NCBI GenBank assembly: GCA_029204225.1
Contig: CM055111.1
Span: forward strand, 46,624,255-46,688,254
Source: Diphasiastrum complanatum
Lineage: Eukaryota; Streptophyta; Lycopodiopsida; Lycopodiales; Lycopodiaceae
Direction of reading: 5' to 3'
DNA: 64,000 bases
In this document: positions 28,723 through 39,582 of the stretch, piece after piece
How positions within the stretch are numbered: the first letter of the stretch is position 1
Layout of the letters: every line of letters begins with the position of its first letter
The notes under the pieces: model-generated
Databases searched by the model: none
What the model saw: the letters and a program-made list of their open reading frames with translations, nothing else
What the model was told of the DNA's origin: nothing
Program-made: the position numbers and the translations under genes

Positions 28723-29205
28723 CTAATTTTCAGTAAATATAGTCATTTTAGATTTAACACAACGAACATCACTTTGAGAAGGTCTCCTACGAACACATGA
28801 TAAGCTTGAATGTCGAGGATCAACAGACTTATGCGGATCTGTTGATTTACTAGAATTAGTAACCGAGTGAATTGAAGCTTTTGAATCATCACTCAATGAT
28901 TCAACTTGTTCAAAAGAACAATATTCTGATTGTGCAGAGCATGTATCTGAAGAGGAGAACGAGGTCGAAACATTTGATACAAGTTGAGTTACAGGTGTCA
29001 TTTTTTGAAAAGTACTTGCATGAGAAATTTCAGAAGATGAATGGGTAAATGATGATGATGCCACATCATTTATAGAAATATATTGAGAATCAAGATTGAC
29101 TTTATAAAAAAAGCTATCATTGGGAATTTTAAATGAAGATAATGCACTTCTTGCAACGTATTGAGTTACAACTATTGGGATGGAGGAGGTAGAACTTGTT
29201 GACAT
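28723..29205 (-). CDS. Hypothetical serine-rich protein, 160 aa
   Basis: The frame starts MSTSSTSSIPIVVTQYVARS and is rich in Ser and Thr throughout, with no domain, signal peptide or membrane segment. It ends at a stop just before the cysteine-containing fragment, which lies in another frame, so the two may be exons or frameshifted parts of one protein. The N-terminal 85 codons are duplicated at 29337-29615 by a 410-bp tandem duplication. Function is unknown. It may belong to a decayed DNA transposon. Confidence 0.35.
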   Translation of the reverse strand: MSTSSTSSIPIVVTQYVARSALSSFKIPNDSFFYKVNLDSQYISINDVASSSFTHSSSEISHASTFQKMTPVTQLVSNVSTSFSSSDTCSAQSEYCSFEQVESLSDDSKASIHSVTNSSKSTDPHKSVDPRHSSLSCVRRRPSQSDVRCVKSKMTIFTEN

Positions 29206-29768
29206 TGTAACCTTAAAGAAATATTTAACTAAGACTTATGCTAAGCATAGACTCAAAAAAAATAGTTGACACATAAGACTAAATGTGCTTCACAAACTTA
29301 ACATTATCCTATGCTGGTCATAGAACAAATAAAAAGCTATGCGAACCTCAATATACTTGAAGAGGAGAACGAGGTCGAAACATTTGATACAAGTTGAGTT
29401 ACAGGTGTCATTTTTTGAAAAGTACTTGCATGAGAAATTTCAGAAGATGAATGGGTAAATGATGATGATGCCACATCATTTATAGAAATATATTGAGAAT
29501 CAAGATTGACTTTATAAAAAAAGCTATCATTGGGAATTTTAAATGAAGATAATGCACTTCTTGCAACGTATTGAGTTACAACTATTGGGATGGAGGAGGT
29601 AGAACTTGTTGACATTGTAACCTTAAAGAAATATTTAACTAAGACTTATGCTAAGCATAGACTCAAAAAAAATAGTTGACACATAAGACTAAATGTGCTT
29701 CACAAACTTAACATTATCCTATGCTGGTCATAGAACAAATAAAAAGCTATGTGAACCTCAATATACTT
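28949..29768. repeat. 410-bp tandem duplication, nearly identical copies
   Basis: Copy 1 is 28949-29358 and copy 2 is 29359-29768. I see a single difference (GCGAACC versus GTGAACC) near the ends. The unit carries the 5' half of the serine-rich frame and its upstream DNA. Copy 2 therefore leaves a truncated frame at 29337-29615. Confidence 0.93.
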
Positions 29769-30234
29769 GAACAAGGAAAATAGCTAAATGCAAATAAGCA
29801 ACAAGCCTAGAAAGAAAATGGCTAATTGGAATCACAAATGACCATGCCTTAAATACTATATGGGCACAACCACAGGGATAGGGTTGACCTAGGGTTAGGT
29901 CTAAATTAGGTTTAAGGTTCAGCTCCTATTGGTCGAAGCGCGTAAGCGCGGTCCCGATGCATTACCGAGGTCGGCGTGAGGTGGGTTGAGGCGCGATAAC
30001 TCGGTTCCGGCGCAAAGTCCAGGTTGGCGTGAGGCAAGAGGTGGGAGTCTCAGAAGAAAAAAAAAAATTAAAGAACCCTAGTCAGAGCATAACTCACCTC
30101 ATTTGCGAATTCAGAAGCACACATGCTGCCAGAGCTCTTGATGCGACAAAGTCACAGATTCCTATAGTTATCTGCATATGTTCCCATGCACACATTCCTT
30201 TATGGTAAGATTCCTGTCATTTCTAAACTCCTTT
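29769..30234. other. Unassigned DNA with a GC-rich patch
   Basis: No gene is visible. Near 29935-30040 the sequence is unusually GC-rich for this region and repeats GGCGTGAGG and TCGGT motifs. It leads into the palindrome array. Confidence 0.4.
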
Positions 30235-30753
30235 CTATGCTTAGCATGGATAACAAAGTATTGCAACTACTAAATATCATTTTTTTACTAGAGTTTCACT
30301 TCTTATAACTTAGGTGACCTATGCTCAGCATAGGTAACTACCTGAGTCTCCTTCTATCACCTATGTTCAGCATAGGATGTGTTTGGAACCTGAGCGCTCA
30401 CCTATGCTTAGCATAGCATGTCCTTGTGATATTTTGCTTCTTACTACTTATCTGACCTATGCTGAGCATAGGTCGCCTCTCTAGTCCTCTTCTCACCTAT
30501 GCTCAGCATAGTGGTCTCTTGGATCCTTTGCTACCACCTATGCTCAGCATAGGATGTCTTCACGTCTTGAGGGCTCACCTATGCTCAGCATAGGTGAGAG
30601 TCAGGGGCTTTGTGGCTTTGGTATGTAATCATAGAACATGTTTTCACTCATATATATTAACAAGTGTTCGATGCTTAACTAAATGTAAAATTAATAACAT
30701 CTTTCAAGTAGAAGATCTCTTATAAAAATTGAGTAGTCCTATGCTGAACATAG
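30235..30753. repeat. Array of CCTATGCTNAGCATAGG palindromes
   Basis: Copies start at about 30235, 30317, 30359, 30400, 30455, 30495, 30536, 30579 and 30738. Most are ACCTATGCTCAGCATAGGT or a one-base variant with C, G or T at the centre. The copy at 30579 is extended by CTC/GAG to arms of 12 bp. Spacers of 20-45 bp are unrelated to each other. Weaker copies occur at 29237, 29309, 29647 and 29718, two of them produced by the 410-bp duplication. Confidence 0.9.
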
Positions 30754-32173
30754 CTAATATAAATTTCTTTGCTCATTGTTCTGTCCAAAGCATGAAGCAA
30801 TGCTTAAAACTAGTGCTAGTTGCTATTACGGAGGAGAAAGATCCAGTGTATTCATTACAGAGTTCTAAATTTGTATCTATGGGACCTCACAAGCCTGCTT
30901 CTACCACTATTCTGGTCACAAAACTAGCCACTGAAAATGTTGAGGCCACTATAGCTGCCCCTCATCCAAAAAAAAAAAGATCACTCAATATTTCTAAATC
31001 ATCACCCACCAGACCCAAGTACTCCCGCCCAAAAAGCATGGCTACACATCGCCATAAATCTATTCCTTCAGTTGAAAGCAAAAAAAAAATGTGACTGAAC
31101 CCTCCTTGTGCTTTCATCCACCCCCTCCAAGTTACCCCTGAGATTGCTAAATTAAGAGAAGATATTCATAAAACAAAAAATATTAGAAAAACAACTTTAA
31201 TGTTGGAAATAGATCAATGTGATAGGCCGCCTGTTGACCCAATAACTGGAGATAGGCCAATGGAAGTAAGAGAACCTAACATAATCTAAAAATAAAATTT
31301 AAAAATCATACACAGGCCATAGTAACGCCTCTTGTTGTTTTGGTTGATCCCTCAGAATACAATGATGTTGCAAATTTTGATTTTTTTTATTTTAGATTCC
31401 TATCATTTTTTTGTTCTTGGGGGCATACACAATTTATAGGCCTGAAAACAATTATCCCAAGAGTACCCTCATATTCCTTCTTTCCAAACCATTAGTGTCA
31501 TTGCATTTGCTAGTCTGACAGTGGAAGAAACAAAATTGCTCACCTGAAATCATAATATTAATCAGGACTACCGCATGAAGATGACCGTAATACAAAAGAC
31601 TCAGTTTTTTCATCAAGAATATATGAGAGTCTCCAAAGTTGGAGATGTAAATTAATTGGAGCTGAAGGCACTTTGTGCTCAAGAGATAGTCCTGTCATTT
31701 GATTCAAAAAGCTCTACAAAGCCTTACAAAATACGATAATTTTTTCAGCTTGCTTTCCGAATGATCCGATCAAAATTCATGTTATCAGATTAAAATTTTG
31801 TACTTTATTTTAATATTTTTTATTTTGCTTTTGAATAATTAATTTTTTTTTTTTTTTAGGTATGGGCCCTTGTCGATAAATTTTTTGACAAGTGGGAGTA
31901 TTTTCAAATAAAAGGCCAACCTGCTCAGGGTGCCTCCTTGAAGGGAAAAAAAGAAAGTTGTCGTCTCTCAAACTCTGAAGTCAATTCCTATAGAAATGGG
32001 AATATCAAAGTGGAAGAACATGCAAGGGATTAGCTCTTCAGAGTTAATAATAAGTGTTCTTCTAGAATTGCAGATGGTCAACTCTCCCTAGCAAAAATGA
32101 GAAAAGAATATCAGAGGTAATGTTTATAATTTCAATATTTGTTTTCATGTCACTTTTTTTAATAAAATGATTT
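30754..32173. other. Unassigned DNA with coding-like pieces
   Basis: A plus-strand frame at 30729-31094 (121 codons) ends in a basic tail (HPKKKRSLNISKSS). A second open piece at 31129-31289 contains EIAKLREDIHKTKNIRKTTL and PPVDPITGDRPME and could be an exon of a transposon-related protein. I cannot name a family. Poly-T runs and AT-rich DNA fill the rest. Confidence 0.3.
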
Positions 32174-32189
32174 TCATGAGTAGTAAAGG

Positions 32190-33200
32190 CTTTTGTGATA
32201 CTGACCATCTTCGTGGATGATTCGTTGACGATAGGAAATTGCTTGATGCTGATCAAAGACACGAATAGTCAGATTTTTAAAAGCTACGAAATCACAGATC
32301 TTGGAGAAGCAACAAAATGCCCAGGGCTGGAGATCAAAAGAGATCGAACAAAGGGCAAAATGCACTTGAGTCAGTCTAAATACACCAGAAAAGTGTTGAA
32401 GCAGTACCACATGCTGGAAAGAGAAACCCACACCAATGATAGCTGGAGCCAAGTTCACAAAACAGGATTGCCCAAGAACAGAAGAGGGGGAACAGAAGAT
32501 GACAGGTATACCCTACCTGAACTTAATTGGTAGTCTGATGAAATTACAATTTGTATGAGACCGGATCTAGCCTTCTCTGTTTACGCATTAAGCCAATTCT
32601 GTTCCAATCCTGGTCTAGCACATTGGCAAATGGCCAAATGAATCCTACAATATCTGAAGGGTACCCAGAATATTGAATTAACCTACAGAGCTAGAAACGA
32701 AGAGAAAGGATTCGAGCTGCATCACTACAGTGATGCGAGTTGAGCGAGATGCAAAGATGACAACAAGTCCATTACTGGAGGATGTACAATAGCGTGCAGA
32801 GTTGTAATCAACTGGTTATGCAAAAAGAAAACCTTGGTAGCTCAATCCTCTTGCAAAGCTAAGTATGTCACAACCTCAAAGGTGGCGAATGAGGTAGTGT
32901 GGCTACAAATGATGTTGGAGGCAATCAGGATACCACAAGAGGGGTCGAGCACAATGATGATGGACTCTCAGAGTGCCATCTATTTGTCCCAAGATCCTGT
33001 TTTCCATTCAAAGACGAAGCACATTCCTCTGAAGTACCATCACATTCGAGATTTGATCTCGAAAGGAGAGCTCCAATCTTAGTTCATAAAATTAGAAAGT
33101 ATGATTGCAGATCTCCTCATGAAACCGCTCAAGAAGCCACTCTTTGCCAAGCAAAGAAAGACAATTGGATTAAACGAACAAAACTGCAAGGTTCAAGAGG
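32190..33200 (+). pseudogene. Copia RT-RNase H relic (family B)
   Basis: It begins inside RT at the catalytic box (FVDDS in place of the usual YVDD) and continues with EITDLGEATKCPGLEIKRD and LSQSKYTRKVLKQ. After several frameshifts the RNase H follows, with SSCKAKYVTTSKVANEVVWL and KTKHIPLKYHHIRDLI, then MKPLKKPLFAKQR. A stop interrupts the frame just after GELQS. The N-terminal half of RT and everything upstream are missing. It ends in a purine run (AAGAGGGAG) that leads directly into the family-B LTR at 33204, so this is the 3' end of one element. Confidence 0.88.
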
Positions 33201-33203
33201 GAG

Positions 33204-34002
33204 TGTTAGAATTGGCGAACTCCTGCAACTTTGTCACAGCACGAACAAGACACGAAGGTCGAACAAGAACGATTCACGACAGTCAACATGTCTTTGACTC
33301 GAAGCAGAACGATTCGCGAATCATTCGCAAATCATAAACACACCTCCAGGCTCGCAAACCGCAAAATGGATGCAAAACAAAAACTATGAAAAGAAATGAA
33401 AAGAACAAAAGCAAACGGGAGATTACGAAACAAACGAAGAGAAATCTTTCGCGCTGCCAGCTGGCAGCTCAACGGGCTTCACACCCAGTTGAAACGAATA
33501 GCAACGACGGAGACTAACTAACTAGTTGATTAGCGTTAACTAGTCTTGTGATTCTATGTTTAGCTATCTTGTAAACTCCACATAGTGAAGGTATAAATGA
33601 TCCTCTCTGGATCATAACGAGGTGATGAGAATTTGATAGAGATCTGTAAGAGACAGAGAGAGACGTAGCGAATAGAGCAGGAAAGTAAAAATACCATAGC
33701 TGTGCATTAAAGTTCGCCAACGAGCAGGACACAACGAAAGAGTAGAGAGTCAATCCGCCAACAAGCGAGACACTGACGACTCGCTCTAAAACCAAACTGA
33801 TAATACAGTCGCTCTATTTTTTTGTATCTTTTTGTCTTGTCCTGTGTGTCTTGATTGCTAGAATAGAATGTGTTCTGTGAGGCGTAGTCGCGTGTCTGGG
33901 ATCCTGTAAGAGCTTCCGCACGAAAAGAAAATTCAAAGACAAAAATTGTTTGCGAATAAGAAGAAGAAGATGAACACGAAACAATCCCTCGCTTCCGCGA
34001 CA
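33204..34002 (+). mobile_element. 3' LTR of family B
   Basis: It begins TGTTAGAATTGG after a polypurine tract and ends CGCGACA, for 799 bp. The same sequence occurs at 37159-37969 (minus), 54699-55441 and 56596-57317. Hallmarks are GCAACTTTGTC near the start, the palindromic GCCAGCTGGCAGC and GAATAGAATGTGTTCTG. The base after its end continues a family-C RT (GAAATACAAGGCAAG), so family B inserted into family C. Confidence 0.88.
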
Positions 34003-35420
34003 GAAATACAAGGCAAGATTGGTAGCGAAGGGATTTTCTCAGAGATATGGTATTGACTACTCTGAAACCTTATCTCCTGTCGTCAAACATTTGTTCCTAC
34101 GTCTGTTATTTTCATATGCAGCAGCTTATGACCTCAGGACCCACATTGTGGACCTGAAGATAGCCTTTTTGCATGGCAAACTAGACGAAGAGGTCTATAT
34201 GGATCAACCCCCAAGATATGTCTCAGACTCACTTCCTGACTATGCATGTAGAATGTATAGAAGCATCTACTGTCTGAAATAATTAGCCCGACAATGGTAC
34301 AAGAAGAAAGATCAAGCCCTAAAATCATTAGAATTCAAGCCTCTATTGGCTGATTCCAATGTATATGTCAGAGTTATAGATGGGCAGATCATCATTGTGG
34401 CTGTGTACGTGGACGACACTCTGATACTCTGCAAGAGTGAGCAGTTGATTGCTGAAGTGAAGACAGACATCTCGAAAGATTATGAGATCGTGGATCTGGG
34501 AGAAGCTAGGTGTTACCTAGGCTTGCAAATTGAAAGGGACTATGAGGGAGGTAAGCTATACCTTCACCAGTCTAGATACACCTAGAAGATCCTAGATGAT
34601 TTTGGGATGCTGAACTGTAGAGGAGCAAATACTCCAATGCTCGCAGGGACGGTGCTAACAAATGATGACTATCCGAAGACTGAGAAAGCGAGAGAACAGA
34701 TGCAGCTCACACCTTATAGAAAGCTGATAGAATCATTGATGTACCTTGCTGACAACACACGTCTTGATATTGCTTATGCAATATTCAGGATGAGCCAATT
34801 CTACACGAACCCAGGCTCAACACATTGGAAGATCGCAAAATGCATTTTGCAATATCTTCAATTAACGAGGGATTACGGGTTGTGTTATTGTCGTGATGCA
34901 GGTTTCAGGATGCTTTCCTACAACGATGCTAGTTGGGCATCTCTCAAGGACGATTGTAAAAGCGTCTCAAGAGGATGCACCATCACATCAGGAGCAGCAG
35001 TTCTCTGGGTCAGCAAGAAGCAAACCGTTGTAGCCCAGTCATCTTGCAAAGCAGAGTACATTGCAGCAGCAAAAATGGCCAACGAGATAATCTGGCTAAG
35101 GTAGTTCCTGGACGAATTGGACAAAATAAGAAACGAGCCTTCGGTCTTGCAGATGGACAACACCTCTGCAATACACCTGACGAAAGATCCTGTGTTCCAT
35201 TCCAGAACGAAACACATCGCAATCAAGTATCACTTGATCAGGGATCTAATTGAAAAGAAGATGCTGCAGACCACCTTCATCAAAACGAAAGACATGGTTG
35301 TTGACATCATCACCAAAGCCCTGGACAAAGGACTTTTTGAGAGACAGAGGAGCAGTCTCGGGATCATAAAGCTATCATGCTTTGAGAGAGAGCTGAAGAA
35401 ACAGAACGTTCCTAGTTACA
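34003..35420 (+). pseudogene. Copia RT-RNase H, one frame with three stops (family C, copy 2)
   Basis: A single frame from 34019 to 35548 encodes most of a Ty1/copia RT (VAKGFSQRYGIDYSETLSPV, then HIVDLKIAFLHGKLDEEVYM, then the catalytic YVDDTLI at about 34406) and RNase H (SDASWAS-like block, SSCKAEYIAAAKMANEIIWL, HSRTKHIAIKYHLIRDLIEK). Only three in-frame stops break it, at 34280, 34583 and 35102. No frameshift is needed. The RT N-terminus and all upstream genes are cut off by the family-B insertion. Compared with the copy at 6140 it keeps the RT palm. It is the best-preserved pol in the window but cannot make a full protein. Confidence 0.9.
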
Positions 35421-36290
35421 AAGCTTTGCTAGCTTTCAGCCCTCTGCCTGACAAAGATGTTTGCGAACACGAAAGTCAAGAGACACAAAGCATGAAAGTT
35501 TCGTTAACACCTGACGAAAAGCCACAAACACGAAAGATTCGTGAATGAGAATCTTTTGCGGTCCAACACGAGAAAGTCAGACGACGAAAACGAAACCAAC
35601 GATGCGGCAAGAAAAACGTCACAAAATTATTTCTGCCCTCACACTACAAAGAGTACCAGCAAAGATCATGCAAGTATCCGGAAGTACAGATATCTGATCT
35701 GATGGCATGACATCAGCAGATGCACTCTAGGTCGTGGCTAATCTGCCACTCTTGTAATTTTTTGATTAGTTGTAGATGCTTAATCACTCTAATCTTAAAG
35801 TTACATAGAACGACTATATACTTGTTGGATGATACTTGACAAAAATACAGAATATACACATGAAGTAGTCTAATGCTAGCAAGCAATCAAGATGAAATAC
35901 AGACAAGAAGTCCGCCTGTGTGCAGGACATGTTCTTTGATCAAGATCCATAGAGATCCACAAGTCCACTAGTAAGCGAGACATCCATTCGTAAGAGAACT
36001 GTATTTCTCTCACGCCAACGCACTGCGTGGATCTGCATGCAATGCTTGAAAAATCAGAGAAAAATCAATAGATGATCTTGTAGCCATTACGCACACGTTA
36101 ATTTATGATGTATGATCTTGAATGCAAATGTGTCTGCTGTTATTCTTGTGTCTGATTCTCCCATTCATTTCAATTCCGCACATTGGCTGAATTTGTTGAA
36201 TGCTGCATGAATTTATAAACGTAGATCAGCAATGCCTGACTATATTCTAGAGGACTGTAGGAGTGATTCAGCTGGCAGTGTCCAGCGACC
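35421..36290 (+). repeat. Family C 3' terminal region, probable LTR
   Basis: It matches 6711-7610, including GATCATGCAAGTA, GGCATGACATCAGCAGAT and CTCACGCCAACGCACTGCG. As in the first copy, similarity runs on past AATTCCGCA into a block ending GCAGTGTCC. Confidence 0.6.
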
Positions 36291-36299
36291 ACATCTGAA

Positions 36300-37123
36300 C
36301 TCCATCCAAATCGCATTGAGTCGTGGTTGCTTCGCTTTCGCGACTGTTTCGCAATCGCAAAAACTTCTTCTCATCAGGTTGAATCTACAATCATATGTAG
36401 AGTGCCCTTTCTTCTTGCAGTGCATGCAAGGTATTGCTAAATTGAACCATCATTTGTTGGCTATATGGCCTGGTTTGTGGCAGTGATCGTAGGAAGAAGA
36501 TTGTTGATTCGAGGACTTCGTCTTCTCAAATCTTGGTTTGTTCTTGTTTTTCTTCTTTCCCTTCGTGAAGAGGGCCTTCTCTTGATCACTGATCTCAGTA
36601 TGAGCATTCTCAAAGACTGGTAGGACGTTGGTAGAGATTTCATGAAATACATCAACTACTATGATGTTGGGACCTGATGCTCATGTTCTGATGAAGTGAG
36701 CTGAGCGAAGATCATTCTGATCTTCTCAACGTGCTGATCCAACTGGTTGCCATCCCATCGTATGGCTGATTGTGAAGGTGCATGACTGAAGCTGCAGTCC
36801 TCACTTCATACTTCTGTTTTAATCTTTCCCATGCTGCATGGCTGCATTCGCAGTCTTCAATCGGCATGAGTAGATCTTCGTTTATGGACGAAATGATGAT
36901 CGCCATTGCATGCTCATCTTTTCTGATCCATTCAGCTCTCCTCGGGTCTCCCTCTGGAGGCTGCACCTCTGAGAGTTCGGTTACCGACCCGATGCCTTCG
37001 CCTTTCGGAAGCGTTTTGATTTTGAATTTCCAGATTTTTCGTAATTTGCACCATCAATACTGATTGCCACTCTTGTCTGGATTGTTGTAGCCATATTATG
37101 TTGTCTAGAAAATCACTGCTCAA
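36300..37123 (-). pseudogene. Copia gag with zinc knuckle (family B)
   Basis: On the minus strand the capsid part (about 37123-36700) includes GDPRRAEWIRKDEHAMAI and DCECSHAAWERLKQKYEVRT, the copia UBN2 pattern. The CCHC knuckle CMHCKKKGHSTYDC lies at about 36425. Frameshifts separate the two parts, and an ochre or amber stop breaks the region between them. Nothing after the knuckle remains. The primer site and LTR at 37146-37969 are its 5' end, so this is the 5' fragment of a minus-strand family-B element. Confidence 0.85.
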
Positions 37124-37145
37124 ATATCAGTAGTGATAACCTGTG

Positions 37146-37158
37146 TGCTCTGATACCA
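37146..37158 (-). other. Primer-binding site of family B
   Basis: The minus strand reads TGGTATCAGAGCA, directly abutting the LTR end at 37159. Confidence 0.85.
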
Positions 37159-37969
37159 TGTCGCAAAACTATCTTTGATTTCGTATTCGTTTTCGTTGTC
37201 GCAAACGATTTTCTGTATTTGAATTTTCTTTTGCGCGGAAGCTTCACAGGAACCTAGACACACAACTACACATCACAGAACACATTCCATTCTAGCAATC
37301 AAGACAAATGACGCAAGACAAGGAGATGCATGAAAAATAGAGCAACTGTATTATGAGTTTGATTTTTAGAGCGAGATCATCAGTGTCTCGTTCGTTGGTG
37401 GCCTGACACTCTTCTCTTTCTCTGCGTTCTGCTCGTTGGAAAACTTTCATGCACAGCTCTTTCGTTTCTAGTATTTATTTATTTTTTGCTCTACTCGCTA
37501 CGTCTCTTTCTGTCTCGATGTTACAGAATTCTGATATTTAGATCCTTCAGATCCGCGTTATGATTTAGGAGAATAGTTTATATATCTCCACTGTGTGGAG
37601 TTTATAAGACAACTAAACAGAGAATTACAAGACTAGTTAATGTTAATCAACTAATCAGTTACTCTTCGTCATTGTTACTCGTTTCAGCTGGGCGTGAAGT
37701 CTAAGACTCCAAGCCTGTTGAGCTGCCAGCTAGCAGCGCGAAAGATTCTCCTTTGTTTTTTTTGTTTGCTTTCGTTTCTTTCGTGTCTTTTCGTTTTGCG
37801 TCCCTTTGCGATTTTTGTGATCTTGGAGGTATGTTTGCGATCCACGACTAATTCGTGAATCGTTCATGCTTCAAGTCAAGGGACGTTGACTTTCGCGAAT
37901 TGTTCTCCGTTTTACCTTCGTTTCATGTTCGTGCTGCAGCAAAGTTGCAAGAGTTCACTATTTTTGACA
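37159..37969 (-). mobile_element. 5' LTR of family B
   Basis: An 811-bp LTR, TGTCAAAAATAG...TTTGCGACA on the minus strand, homologous to 33204-34002 in reverse orientation. It is the full-length 5' LTR of the gag fragment beside it. Confidence 0.88.
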
Positions 37970-38130
37970 TCTCATTTACATGTTTATTTAATTCCACACA
38001 CTGGTTTGATTTTTTTTAATGTCGTATTAATCTATAACGTAGATCAGCAATGTCTGTCTACATTCTGGAGGATTGTAGGAATGATAAAGCCGCAATGACC
38101 AACAATCATATCTGAATTCCACACGAACTG
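37970..38130 (+). repeat. Short repeat shared with both family C ends
   Basis: The block with AACGTAGATCAGCAATG, CATTCTGGAGGATTGTAGGA and a following GCAATGACC also occurs at about 7520-7600 and 36170-36290. It flanks the family-B gag/LTR fragment on both sides (36.2 kb and 38.0 kb), so that fragment lies between two copies. Confidence 0.7.
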
Positions 38131-38277
38131 ATTTTGCTCGTGTTTTGTAGAATTTAACTTTATTATTGGTATATTTGGCTTTCAACAGAAGTTGAGAGAA
38201 AGAAACAATGCAAATTGTGCAAAATTCATGAGAAGTTTGCACGTTAACATTTCATTTGTTCTTCCAATTGCTAGTGT

Positions 38278-38550
38278 TTGGATGAAACCGTCGGGGTTGA
38301 GGCTAGTGTTTCTCTAGATGCTTATTTTGGAAAAGTAAATAGAGGACGTGTTCCAGGATGTGGTCTTGGTGCAGCGCTACCTGATTATAGGCATAGATCT
38401 AATTATGTCAGCTTGGAAGAGGTAGATGGAGGCAAAAGTTGCGGCAAAGGTGGAGTCAAGGATCAAAGAATTGCATGATAGTTTGATACGAATGCAAGCC
38501 GAGATTCTTCGCATGACCCAAAACACACCACTGCCTGCAGTGCCTCATGT
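38278..38550 (+). pseudogene. Possible En/Spm-type plant transposase fragment
   Basis: The first frame contains GRVPGCGLGAALPDYRHRS. After a one-base shift near 38430 the reading continues as MEAKVAAKVESRIKELHDSL and MQAEILRMTQ, a coiled coil. A glycine-rich block followed by a terminal coiled coil is typical of the C-terminus of Ptta/En/Spm (Transposase_24) proteins. No catalytic region is present, and the match is only a general pattern. Confidence 0.35.
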
Positions 38551-38580
38551 ATGCATGCATACCCAAAATTTTGTTAATTC

Positions 38581-38670
38581 ATCTTGTTAGAAACATACAA
38601 CTAACTTAACTTGGTCATTTATGATATTTGTTATGTTAAATGATTGTGATGCACAAAACTACAACAAAAG

Positions 38671-38721
<51 letters not shown>

Positions 38722-39114
38722 TTACACTATTTGGTCTAAAGCGAAATTAATCAAATGAGAGACAATGATTATAACAATGTTATAAATCAAGTGCAAGATC
38801 AGGTTGGCTAGAAAAAGTTCAAACACGTGTCACGCACCATGTGTTTCGACATGTTGATGTGGCATGACACATGTCATGCACATACTCACCGGTGGTATAT
38901 TTACCATGTTCGTGTTGAGCGCGTATTGATCGACTAAACCTTTTTCAAAATAGAGAGAACATATTCTATTTGATTTACATGATGGCCAATTAGAGTTTGA
39001 TTAAAATCCTCAGGTGTGATTGCACAAATATTGTTTCATTAGATCATATTGTCGGAAATATATAGTTAGTGGTTTTTCATTGAATTAAATTATTATGCAC
39101 AAAAGTAGTGACAA

Positions 39115-39181
<67 letters not shown>

Positions 39182-39260
39182 TTACACTATTTGGTCTAAA
39201 GCAAAATTAATCAAATGAGAGACAATGATCATAACAATGTTATGAATCAAGTGCAAGATC
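38581..39260. repeat. Direct repeat pair, each with an AG tract
   Basis: The units at 38581-38802 and 39041-39260 both contain ATGCACAAAA, an AG tract (38673-38720 and 39117-39179) and then an 85-bp block starting TTACACTATTTGGTCTAAAG. The 85-bp blocks are nearly identical and the upstream parts are more diverged. Confidence 0.85.
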
Positions 39261-39548
39261 GTTTTTATTCAAAGGCCTATTCCTTGTGTAGAAATGGAAC
39301 ATATATATCTGTATATATAAAGATATTTTAGAGAGAGAGTGTAAGGGTTGCTGTAAAAAATTAACTCTGTGCCGCCGAAAATGTCACACTATTCGTAAAA
39401 AATGTCCATAAAAAATGTCACGCATTTTCAAAGGAAAAAGCTAAAAAATGTCATTGGAAAAAAAATAGCGCACATGCAAGTCTTTTTCTTTTTTGTTCAC
39501 ACACACACACACACAGATTTGAAATTTTTTTCCCTCGTCGCGCGAGCA

Positions 39549-39582
<34 letters not shown>

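Noticed and set aside
30235-30753. CRISPR-like array
   Set aside because: Repeats are short palindromes with irregular spacers in plant nuclear DNA, with no cas genes.
32899-33297. 132-codon plus-strand frame
   Set aside because: It is an out-of-frame reading of the family-B RNase H and LTR.
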